Shown here: positions 11,601 through 22,041 of the stretch, in pieces
Layout: each line of letters starts with the position of its first letter
Position numbering within the stretch: position 1 is the stretch's first letter
Source: Cotesia glomerata
Lineage: Eukaryota; Arthropoda; Insecta; Hymenoptera; Braconidae
DNA length: 64,000 nucleotides
Reading direction: 5' to 3'
Assembly: GCF_020080835.1 (NCBI RefSeq)
Contig: NC_058159.1
Location: forward strand, 26,818,474 to 26,882,473
Program-made: the position numbers and the translations under genes
The notes under the pieces: generated by a model
The model's database searches: none
What the model saw: only the letters and a program-made list of their open reading frames with translations
What the model was told of the DNA's origin: nothing

Positions 11601-14124
11601 AAATTCTTGAGTCGAGAAAATTTTCTTGGTTTAAGGGGGGAAGTCTATGTAAAATTTTCAAAAAATCAATTTTTTTTTTTCGATAATCTGAAAATATATA
11701 TATATATATATAGTATTTTGAGCATGTACACGGAATGAACAAGATGACACTGAATATCATCCCAGATTATACTCAGTGATATCTGCGGTGAAAAAAATTT
11801 CAAATAGTAGCTTTAAAAAATCCAGATTATACTGCGTAATATCTGGATTATACTCATTGTAATTTGGATTATACTCAATGTAATCTGGATAATACTCATT
11901 GTAACTTGGATTATATTAGCTACTATCTGAAATTTTTTTTCACTTAGTATAATCTGGGATGATATTCAGTGTCATCTTGTTCTTTCCGTGTACTGATGAA
12001 AGGAAAAAATAAAATCTCAAATATTGACGAAGTTATAGCTATTATAATGGAGCGGCCGGAGTGCGTATTGTAGCGCGTACTATAACTTTAAGCGCGATAT
12101 CTCGAAACTGTATTTTTAAAAACTGCTCGTGTTGTAATTCAAAAAGTTATTCATCGATTTGTTTGAAATTTGGTGAGGCCTTTTTCTATATTACTATCGA
12201 AAGGATAAACCTAAAATTTCAGATATTTTGCGTTGATAAATTACTTTTTTGAGGTCAAAAAAATAGCCCCAAATTCTGACTTTTTTTTCAAAGGATTATT
12301 TTATACTTTTTTTTTTTTTAATTTTAAAGGTTTATTCTTTCCGTTAATATGTTCTAAAAAAAAAAACACTTTAGTTTTTTTATTTCAAATCAATGGTTAA
12401 TGAGTGATAAATAGAGCAGTTTGGGACCTCGCGTCGGAGGCAGCGAATAAAAAATTATCCTGAGCCGTTATTTCAAAAGGAAAAAAAAAATTACTTTTGT
12501 ACTCTAGAAAGGTTCAATGAAAGTTGTCTTAAAGTTTAAAAACAAACTTATTTTATCACCTTTAAAAATATTTTTAAAAAATAAACGATTTTGAGGCTTT
12601 TATTACATGGACTTCCCCTTTAAGAATTTTTCTTCTTGCTTCAAGAAATTTATTTCCTTCAAAATGGTATTCTTGGTTCAAGATTCTTGCTCTTGAGCCA
12701 AGTTAAATTTTTTATCAATGCAGGGCTTGAAAAATCTCAACAATAATTTTATGATACTGAAATTGACAAACATCTGATAATTTTAAGAATTTTTTTAACA
12801 AACAAATTATAGCAAGAAAATTTTATTTAAAAATTTCATCTTTAGAAGCTCTAAAAATTATAAATGAGATTTTTATAAATAATTTTCTATGCCTAGTTTA
12901 TTTTTAAAGAAAAATTAAAAAATTGTCAAGTGTCTGCTAACTTCAGCCTCATAATTTTTCATTGAGATTTCACGAGTTATCAAAATTATCAGTTAGATAT
13001 TATGATAAAAATAATTATAATAATGATCAATGAAAATGAATAAAATTTTTAAATTATCTTACTTCATAATCAGGACCTCCGTGTATTAAAACTCTAGGCC
13101 GAATAGAATCACCGCGATGAATATTAATCTGATCCTTGAGAGCTTTATAAAGTTCTTGCATTTTTTTCCTCCGTTCGTTTTCTTTTTCCCATCGACGGCG
13201 CCAGACGTCTTCGCGTTGACCCATTAATTCGACACAGTGTTGTAATGTACTGAGTATACCTTCACTAGTAGCTTTAAATGTAATAGCTTCTCCTTTAAAA
13301 TCAATTGACTGGAGCGCTGGGTCGAATCCAATATCATTTTTAATAAACTCATGAGAATTAACTCTCGTTTCTTGGGACACTGAGGATACCTGAGACGGCG
13401 ATACATTACCAGCGCAATTGTCAAAATATTTTTGTAATGTATCTATTTGTTTACTTAATATATCCTTGAATGTCTCTAACTCGGCAAGTTTTTCTTTTAA
13501 ATTTCGTAACCCACGTTTATTCAAACTGCCGCCACTTGCCGTAGATTGTGTGTTTGATACCAGTGATACTGTACTGCCGTGCCGCTTTAAACTATTTTCA
13601 CTGCTATACCCAGACTCGGCCTATAAATAATTTTACTGTTATTTTATATTGTATATTAACATTACATATATAACAAAACATGAAATGAAAAATGAAGTGA
13701 GTCATCAGTGAATAATTTATGTGTCTTAAGATAAAAAATAAAATATGTGTCATACGATAAAGAAAAACAAATACATACTTTATACGATTTCAATACGTCA
13801 ACCCAGCGTTGTTTTTCCTCTGGACAATTTGCTCTAAGATACCACACTAAACTTTCATTCACTGATACGTCGAATCGGCATTCGTCAAATTCATGAGCCT
13901 AAAAAAAATAAATAAATAATAATAATTAGCAACCTTGCAGTCGCTATGTGACTGCCGTGACTTGTGAACTATAAATAAATAAAATTTTGCTTTATTAAAT
14001 AATGAATTTTGTTAAATTGCACTGTATTTTCTTAACTATTTACATTTTTGAAGATATAAGCTCAACCCGATGTTACACTCATCAAGAGCTTTCATTTGAG
14101 TACCCACATGCATTTTGACATATT

Positions 14125-14182
<58 letters not shown>

Positions 14183-15497
14183 TGAAAAATTGATGTGGGT
14201 ACTCTAATGAAAGGTCTTGATGAGTGTAATGTTGGGACGAGCTTATATCTTTAAAAATGTCAATAGTTTACAAGATACTAGGTCGTTTCTTAATTATGTT
14301 AAATTGCACTGTACTTTCTTGACTATTGACTTTTTTAAACATATAAAGTCATTCCGATGTTACACTCATCAAGAGCTTTCATTTGAGTACCCACATGCAT
14401 TTTGATATATTTTTCATATATACATATATATATAAATATATAAAATATACGAAAAATTGATGTGGGTACTCTAATGAAAGGTCTTGATCAGTGTAATGTT
14501 AAGGTGAGCTTATATCTTTAAAAATATCAATAGTTCTCCAGATACAAGGTCGTTTCTTAATTATGCTAAATTGCACTGTACTTTCTTAACAATTGACGTT
14601 TTTAAAGATATAAGCTCATCCCGATGTTACACTCATCAAGAGCTTTCATTTGAGTACCCACATGCATTTTTATATATTTTTCATGTATACATATATATAA
14701 TATATATATATAAATATATGAAAAATTGATGTGTGTACTCAAATGAAAGGTCTTGATGAATGTAATGTCAGGATGAGCTTATATCATTAAAAATGTCAAT
14801 AGTTCACAAGATACAAGGCAATTTTTTAATTATGTATCTAGAGATAGAGCATTTTCGAATGCAGCGAAATAGTTATAATAAATTGACTATCGGTGCATGA
14901 TATGAAACCTTGAAAAGGCACAAATTAAAATCAAGACCTTTGCAATGACACTAAATTTCACTAAAAAAAAGCCGATTTTATCTTATAACTATCCTGGACA
15001 CAAAATTTTTCTTATTCTCTTAATAAAATAGATTACAGTTCATTTAGTTTATTAATATTATAATTTATTTTTAGAAATAAATCCTGAATAATTCTTTAAA
15101 ATGCTAATATTCAGAGTAATAAATATAGTGTATAAAAATATAAAATTAAATAGTGTATTTTGAATTATTTAAACAACAGCTGTTATGCAAATATAAGATC
15201 AACAATTGTGTTTACCTTAATATCAGCTTTGTAAAGGCTGATAGAGCCTCGACAACCAAAACCACTGTCTTGTTCCGATTTATAATAGGACAATGTGCCG
15301 TCTTTGAGTACAATGAAACGTGTTTGCCATCCATGAATATAATTAGTCCATTTAGATAGTGTCCCTTGTAATTCTGGTACAATAACACCTTCTGATTCTT
15401 CTTCGTCTATCTCATCACCGCATCCACCTCCGCCAGTGTCTATGCCAGCTATTTCCATCATCTCTTCCTCATTTACTACCGGGTTTACATCAGCCAT
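8645..15497 (-). CDS. Cert: Ceramide transfer protein (CERT/GPBP), PH-START protein, seven exons
   Basis: CERT moves ceramide from the ER to the Golgi at membrane contact sites. Minus-strand exons in order are 15497-15216, 13898-13779, 13620-13063, 10489-10319, 10243-9812, 8984-8852 and 8772-8645, giving 607 residues (human forms are 598 and 624). The PH domain (about 44-133) contains GTLSKWTNYIHGWQTRFIVL, which would bind Golgi PI4P. A serine-rich stretch follows (YSSENSLKRHGSTVSLVS), as in the phosphorylated region of the human protein. A coiled coil LREKLAELETF-like segment comes next. The FFAT motif EFYDAME (about 331-337), which binds ER VAP proteins, is intact. The START domain (about 378-607) contains QTHKRIWPASQRDALF and NPGGWAPASVLRAVYKREYP. 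Introns carry a Helitron-like element and a three-layer transposon nest. Identity is certain. Confidence 0.96.
9520..9720. repeat. A/T-rich repeat, 'GCCGATAG' variant
   Basis: An approximately 200-bp copy of the A/T-rich family lies in CERT intron 5. It starts near AAATTAGCCGATAGCG and ends near TGTCAGCTATCTGCTAATTT, so its ends are imperfect inverted repeats. A fragment of the same family is just upstream near 9170-9260. It has no coding content. Confidence 0.5.
11635..12619. mobile_element. TTAA-flanked piggyBac-type element, middle layer
   Basis: The left end GGGGGGAAGTCTATGTAA and right end TTACATGGACTTCCCC are inverted repeats, flanked by TTAA at 11631-11634 and 12620-12623. It is about 985 bp long and contains the TA-flanked element at 11729-11990. 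A 63-codon open stretch near 12061 has no recognisable protein. Between the two readable ends I see no transposase. Confidence 0.75.
11729..11990. mobile_element. CACGGAATGAACAAGATGAC element, inner layer
   Basis: This 262-bp TA-flanked inverted-repeat element has ends reading CACGGAATGAACAAGATGAC and GTCATCTTGTTCTTTCCGTG. The interior repeats ATCTGGATTATACTCATTGT-like phrases. Close relatives are at 26317-26580 and 28078-28779. Confidence 0.85.
12770..12955. repeat. A/T-rich repeat, 'GTCTGCTAACTT' variant
   Basis: This copy of the A/T-rich family in CERT intron 3 ends with AAAAATTGTCAAGTGTCTGC followed by TAACTTCAG. It has no coding content. The left border is not sharp. Confidence 0.4.
13926..15032 (-). 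mobile_element. Non-autonomous Helitron-like element, copy 2
   Basis: It has the same structure as the copy at 3521, on the minus strand: 5' end TCTATTTTATTAAGAGAATA, and 3' hairpin GCAGTCACATAGCGACTGC followed by AAGGTTGCTAA (a mutated CTAG). It holds three palindromic units; the first has a long (AT)n centre at about 14129-14174. It lies in CERT intron 1, between the two exons that encode the PH domain. Confidence 0.78.
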
Positions 15498-15842
15498 ACC
15501 AGTAAATTGTTAGATATTTTTTTATTTTTTTATCAGTAAATTCCGTGATTGTACAAAAGTTATTATTTCACAATTACTATTATAATTGTTCCAAAATTAT
15601 TTAGATCTCATGGACGCTATCAGTTGATTATATGTTGTTGTTATTATTATTATAAATAAAAATTATTATTATTGTGATTCCCAAATGACAGATTCAAGCG
15701 CAAGAGAAAGTAGCCGTTTTATAATAATATGAGATATTTTGGAAGAGAAGAGTATTTCATAATAATAAAACCTTGAAAGCTGACATAACCTTATGTGTAT
15801 ACCAATTATCAATATCAAGAATTACACCATCTTCAATATAAC

Positions 15843-15875
<33 letters not shown>

Positions 15876-17239
15876 TTGTGAGTTTATAATCCAATGTCAT
15901 ATCAATTAAAATTTTTTAAACGTATAATTTTGTAAATAATTATAGTTTTAATAAAAAAAAAAGATCACAGTTTAAACTCCACGTATTTGTATATTTTTTA
16001 TCCAATATTTATATTTTTTTTTGCTATTTTTATATATTATTAATCTTCTTTTATTTAAATATTCTTATCATTTGCAGTCACAAGATTATTTTTTTTTTCC
16101 AAGTAAAAAACAAATAAATACAATAAATCCAACTAGATTTATACAAATTGAGAGTAAACGATTCACAATAAATCACAATTGTAGGTAATAAATATTAAGT
16201 TCAATTTGCCATTAAAATTATTAAATTGAACTGTTTAAGTGTAAAATTTTTATATATTTATAGATGATTCATTAAATGTACTATTAGAATTACAATGCAG
16301 ATTAGTTTGTTTTCCTAATCAAGCCAGTGTGTACATATAACAATATATGCAAGTAAGTGTTTTCTGATAAGTATCTGTCTTTATGCTTAATGGCTTCATA
16401 TTAATGTAGGTACGTATGTATACATAAATATGTATGTATAGTTGTGCCACCAAGAGAACGAACCTCGGGTTTGTTCGAGATTCTCTCGCTGTGTCACGTA
16501 AAATTTTATAGCACGAATAATTTTTTATCGCGTGAATATAGAGGCGCTGTTATGTTATTCCAAGCATAACCCGCCTTTTATGACAACTGTAAATATTCAA
16601 AAAAGTCGAATCTTATAATTTATAACTATTACTTGAATTTAAAAATTCAGTGTCATACTCAAAAGTCCAACAATTAATCATCAAATTAAATTGAACGCTC
16701 CTCACATAAATAAAAAAAACTTCTAACTTCAAAAGCTGTCATAAAAATAAAAACTCTACTTTTGAAGATGAATTTAATGACCTTCAACTTTTGAATTCTT
16801 GGGAACAGAAATCAGGATATCTCATCGATGATGCGCTCTTGTAATTTTCCATTCTATTGCTAAAGTAAAGTAATGGCTCTGCGTAATTTATTTATTTATT
16901 TATTTATTTATTTATAAGTACAGACGCCAATTGGCAATATACAACAATTCAACATATAAAATTATTAATTTTAATATATATATATATACACACCACAATT
17001 TATTTTCCGTGATTTTTTTATGTAAAAAAATTCAACTCCCGCTATTTTTACACTTAATTTTATTAGTAATAGTTTTTTTTTTTTTAATTAATTTTACAGT
17101 GTATATTTTGTAATTTAGTTTTAGAATATTGTTTTTACTTACCTGAATCGATAATGATATTTTTTATGGTTAGTTTTTTTAAAATAGCAACGTGTACAAA
17201 TGGTAATTTCACGTAACCAATCACAGACGATGCTAATGA

Positions 17240-17364
17240 CCCAAGCGTCACAAAAAAAAAATGTTGACTTTTTGGGTGATTTTATTTAACAAAAAGATAG
17301 AATTTTATAATTGTCAATTTAAATTTAATAAAAAATTAACAAAAAAAAATTTGTGCCACTTGGG
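17240..17364. mobile_element. Tiny MITE with CCCAAG ends (copy 1)
   Basis: The 125-bp sequence starts CCCAAGCGTCAC and ends GTGCCACTTGGG, an imperfect inverted repeat. A clearly related copy of 121 bp, including TGTTGACTTTTTGGGTGATT, lies at 28263-28383, so this is an interspersed element. Confidence 0.75.
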
Positions 17365-17388
17365 AACTATATAAATGTATAATAATAC

Positions 17389-17530
17389 TAAAGTAAGCCG
17401 ACGTTTTCAATTTTTTCATTTATTTTTTATTTATTAAATTAGAACTAAAAATTATTTTTTAAAAATTGTACTTAATTTTTTCAATAAAAAAATTCTAAAA
17501 ATTTTTAGATGTCGGCTAACTTAATTTTTA
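17389..17530. repeat. A/T-rich repeat, 'GCCGACG / GTCGGC' variant
   Basis: The borders TAAAGTAAGCCGACGTTTTC and AGATGTCGGCTAACTTAATT are imperfect inverted repeats around about 140 bp of A/T-rich DNA. It matches the GCCGACATCTAAAAATTT copies at 37838 and 39440. Confidence 0.5.
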
Positions 17531-17989
17531 TAAATGTATATAGCAGCAATACTCGTAGTGATTGTAAACTCGCGTCCGTACACTTTAAAAGGCGTTAGGA
17601 AATGATGTGTTTTCTTATATTTGGATGAAATAATGAAATGAGTCTTCAACAGACTGTAATCAAAATTAGACATACTCATCTAATCCCCACCAATGGGCTC
17701 GTTCAAATTTACGGATATCTCAAATTGGCGGGGTAAAAAGGGGAAAAGTCAATTTTTTGCAACTTTTTTTGCTAATTCGATTGTTCGTGATTGCTTGAAC
17801 AGAAATAATGTTTGTTCGTTTTTCGTTTTTTTTTTAATTTTCAAAAATTTGACCTAAACCTAGCGCCGAAAATTATAGTATCTAGACTTTTTTTTTTTTT
17901 TTTTCAATCAATCTAAGCTAGTTATCGTTTGTAAAATTTCTGTCCCATAAAAATTAGGACGATTTTTTGTTTCATGACTATTTTTAACT

Positions 17990-18640
17990 TCCCGCTAAGA
18001 AAATCGGGAAGTTATTATTTTGACCCCGTTTTTCGATAATCGAGTTTTCAACGGATCTCGACGTTTCGAGGTCCTAGGAAACTTCCCTCACTATTCCCGT
18101 GATGGTGTCTGTGTGTTTGTGTGTGTGTATGGATGTATGTAAACCTCTCATATCTTTTGAACGGCTTAACCGATTTAATCGCGGTTGGTGCCATTCGAAA
18201 GGGCTTGACTGCTTAGATTTCGATAATACTTTGGAACGATTCGGACCGGTAGATTTTGAGAAATCTCAAAAAAACTACAAAAAAAATTTTTTCAGATGTG
18301 TTTTCTTTGGAATAACTTTTAAACGGTTTTACCAATCGATTCCAAAAACTAATCAGCTCTTAACATTGAAAGACCACGTCGGTTGCCGCCAGTCCGGTCA
18401 AAATCGGTTGATTCGTTCGTGAGTTATCGTTGACGAAAGAAAACCGAAAAAGTGTTTTTTCGGAATTACTCCGAAATTTACTGTTCAATCAATTCAAACT
18501 TAATGATTCTTCATGAAGTTTAAAAAACTGCGTCGAATGCCACCAACTGCGAGAAAATCGGTTCATTCATTCAAAAGTTATTGCGATTTGAAAATTCAAA
18601 AAATAGTGTTTTATCAAACTTTCGAGCTCAAAGAGCTGGA
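17990..18640 (+). repeat. Unclassified GC-richer repeat with CTTCCCGCTAAGAAAATCGG start
   Basis: This 650-bp block is clearly less A/T-rich than its surroundings. It opens with a short hairpin (CTTCCCGctaagaaaatCGGGAAG), has a GTGTGTGTG tract near 18107, and then repeats the phrase 'AACGGCTTAACCGATTTAAT'-like segments at 18160, 18320 and 18480. A 107-codon open stretch at 18099-18422 has no recognisable domain. Its 3' side abuts the truncated element at 18640. I read it as a transposon fragment of unknown class. Confidence 0.45.
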
Positions 18641-19261
18641 TGGATCCAATTTTATAAATAAATTATAAATAAAAATAGCTGCCAAGGGACTGAGTTTTGA
18701 AGTGGCCCAGACACATATTTCCAGCACAAACGGTGCTTTGACACTAAATAAAATGCTAATAAAGCGCTAACAGCCCTATGGTTATATTAACTCAAGGCTA
18801 GTTAGATCATTATAAACCTTACAAAAGGTAAAATAACACGCTGGATTTTTTTTTTTGGCTTTGAACTTCTGGCAGGGGACTGATTTTAAAATGCCTGGGA
18901 CAAAATTTGGTTTAATGAATTTAATGAAACAAATTAATTTTCAGTACTTTTTATTGAAGAAGATTTTTAGTTAACTAATTAAGTTTATAAACATTATGGA
19001 CCAAATTATATATTATTGACGAATAACTTAAAATTTCATCTTAAAGTTTTAATTTTGGGAATGGGACAGCCCAGGGGACTGACATTTCGGTGGTTTACGA
19101 ATTTATAGCAAAAAAACCAAAATTTATTTCATTTTAGTTTTCAATGCTCCAAATAGAAATATTTTTTTACTTCCGTAATAAATTTTTTTTTAGTAACAAA
19201 ATAACAATTTTTCTAATAAAAAAATGCCTGGGACAGCAAAAAACATCCTTACAGAGAATCA
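18640..19261. mobile_element. Truncated inverted copy of the TGATTCTCTGTAAGGA element
   Basis: The block is about two thirds of the element at 1237-2147 in reverse orientation, ending at the terminal CATCCTTACAGAGAATCA. It preserves two of the internal GGGGACTGA phrases plus a related one. The other end is missing, and homology stops near GGATCCAATTTTATAAATAA. Confidence 0.8.
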
Positions 19262-21471
19262 CCCATATATTCATATTTTTCGGCTAAATGAGTGTTTGTT
19301 CATTCATTTTGGCGTAAAAATTTTCGTTGTTATGCTCTTTTAATTTATTGATACTTTGTGACTTTGAAAGATTCTATTAATATAGCTTTAGTTTTTTCTT
19401 TATTCAAGTTTATATTTTTCGGAATTTTAAAATTTGTAAAATTAATTATTTAAAATTATATTTTATATTTACTTTTTAAGTTCTAGTAATTTATTAATTC
19501 GGAATGTTGTCAATCTAACTAGTTGACTGCAACTAGCAACCCAGCCCAATATGCGGTTCAATTTTAATATTCCCGGGCGAAAGAACAACAGTAAGTAAAA
19601 AACTACAGTTAGTTTGTCTACAAACTAACTGTCAATAAAGTAAACTATTATATTGTCGACAAGCGCCACCAGAGTAGTGGTCGTCGAACGTAATTAATCA
19701 AATACCCCCAATTGTAATTGTGTATAATATAATATATTTTTTACGAATAATATTTTTATAAAATTACTGAAATAACTGTTTATAGTTAACTGAAAAATAC
19801 GTTAATTCCTAACCTGTGTGATTTGTTTAACTGCATACCCAGCAGGATATCATGTTTAATTGATAAAATAATAAAAATACCTAAAAAATCTATACCTATA
19901 CATAGATATTGAGATAGTATATATACCTCAGTAAGTTAGTATATATATATATATAGATATTTTTGGTTGCTGATTTGGACGCATTTGTGAAAATTGCTAA
20001 TATGGCAGAAAATTGTCAACTCTGATATTATATTGTTTAAGTTTATGTGATTTATTATTTCTCATAATAGTTAACAGTATTATAATTGTTAAGTGGTGAA
20101 TTATAATGATTAAATAACAAACAATATATATGTGATTGTGAAAACGTAAAAAAGTGTTTATTATTTAGTTGCGCGGTGAACAGTACCCGCGTAAAATTTA
20201 TTCTTGTGTCGACACGTTTATTTCTTTGCTATTATATATACATATACATATATATATTTAATGTGTATACATAGATCTACGTACACACATAAAGTCTAAA
20301 TACATCTGCGTTGTTGAAATCAACACAGAAAAAAACTTAACACAGTGATTTTAAATTTAATAAATTATATTGCAACATAACTTATATCAGATGGTTTATT
20401 TATGATGAGTATGGTACTATTTTCGACACTCTAGATTGATAACTGGAACTAAATAAATAGGTAAAGACTCGATTTAGTAATAATAATAAATAAATGAGAG
20501 TCTTGGTGTGTTTATTATTACTATTATCATCATTAACTACTACTACAGCTACCACTAAAGATTATTTATAAGTTATAACAACAGCAATTACCTACGTGTA
20601 TATACCTATAACCCTTGTTCGCAGTGTGATTGTCAGCGGTCCGAAGCGGGACGTCAGATTATTATTTTTTCTTAAATTAAAAAAAGCCCCGAGCGTTAAT
20701 TGGACATCAACGTGGCATTTTAAATATTTTCATCTTATTAATTGTCTACAACCAGCTTTGTTTTTTCAATCCCAAACTCACTTAAAGGTTATTATTATTT
20801 TTTTATTTTATGGTGGTCTGTTTGCACTGCAAACAAAGGTTCTAGGTTGGAATGCCAAGGGGTTGCATGGAACGACTAATATATAAATTGTTTTTATTTT
20901 ATTCCATCGAGTTTTAAGTGTTGCATGCAATCTTATCTAGGTATTAAATTATGTTTGCAAAAAATGTAAACATCGGGGTAATTAGAAGCTTTTTTTTTTA
21001 ATTAGATTTTCACACTAGATACAGACTTGAATATGCTTAAAGACATTTGTAATCATGTTAATTATTCAGCTGTCTTTAATCTCATAAAAAAAGAGCAAAT
21101 CTGTTCAGTCACTTCTGTCAACAAAAATATTTATGTTTTAATTATATTGTTATTTATTGTAATACAATTATAATTATAATTATTACTATAAATGATTTAT
21201 CTCACAAGCTGAGGATAGAAATTTTATTGTAAACGTAAGATAATTTTATATTTTATTATTTGGGCTTTTATTTTATAACTTGGGATTTTTGGACTGATTG
21301 TGATGTTAAAGTTATTATAAATTAAATATTTTTTATAATTAGCAAAAGTTAAAAAAAAAAAAATTATCAAAAATTCTAATTATTCCCAAAATTTGTCTTC
21401 TGAAGTAATTCACACAAAGCTTATCTAAGAATCAACTAACATTTGTAAAACTTAAAATTAATTCTATAAAT

Positions 21472-21891
21472 ATTACATCATTTTTATCTAGAAATTTGGC
21501 CATACTAACGTAAGCTCATAAATATTTACATTAAAAATACTATTTTATTGTAAAGTCTTACTTTCTATTGAATAAAAAATAATTAAAAATTTTTAAAGTT
21601 AAAATTTTAATATAAAATAATATTGAGTCTCTGGTCCAAATCTCAAAAGTTTTCTAATTAATAATAATTATACTTATTAACATTACATCATTTTTATTTA
21701 GAAATTTGGCCACACTAACGTAAGCTCATAAATATTTACATAAAAAATACTATTTTATTTTAAAGTCTTACTTTCTATTTAATAAAAAATAATAAAAAAT
21801 TTTTAAAGTTAAAATTTTAATATAAAATAATATTGAGTCTCTGGTCCAAATCTCAAAAGTTTTCTAATTAATAATAATTATGCTTATTAAT
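21472..21891 (+). repeat. Two-copy tandem duplication, 210-bp unit
   Basis: The segment beginning ATTACATCATTTTTATCTAG at 21472 is repeated from 21682 with only a handful of differences (for example ATCTAG versus ATTTAG, and GCCATAC versus GCCACAC). It lies 150 bp upstream of the CNOT2 coding exon, in its promoter or 5' intron. Confidence 0.9.
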
Positions 21892-22041
21892 TTAATAAAT
21901 TTGCTGTAGCTAGTATTTAATGTAAAAAATCGACGGGAGATATAAATCGAAGATAGTAATGATGATGTTAATGATATCGGGGTTTTAAATAGCAACTGTA
22001 TTAATGTCCTCGTAGGTATTTATAAGTGGAGATAACAGGCT

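Larger units (their letters stand above)
11510..12720. mobile_element. 'CAAG' family element, outer layer of a three-layer nest
   Basis: The ends CACTAATAAAAAATTTAACT and AGTTAAATTTTTTATCAATG are inverted repeats of each other, with the characteristic TTGACTTAAG / CTTGGCTCAAG next to them. About 220 bp belong to this element; the rest is the TTAA element at 11635-12619 inserted in it. It lies in CERT intron 3. Confidence 0.7.
15498..22041. other. CERT-CNOT2 intergenic region (divergent promoters and repeats)
   Basis: This 6.5 kb gap separates two divergently transcribed genes. It probably holds both promoters and at least one untranslated CNOT2 exon, because a splice acceptor (TGTCCTCGTAG) ends at 22015, 26 nt before the CNOT2 start. 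No coding exon was recognised. Repeats inside are listed separately. An (ATT)n tract lies at 15840-15875 and an (ATTT)n tract at 16889-16916. Confidence 0.5.

Noticed and set aside
18099..18422. 107-codon open stretch
   Set aside because: It lies within the unclassified repeat, has no domain and shows no splice or start context.
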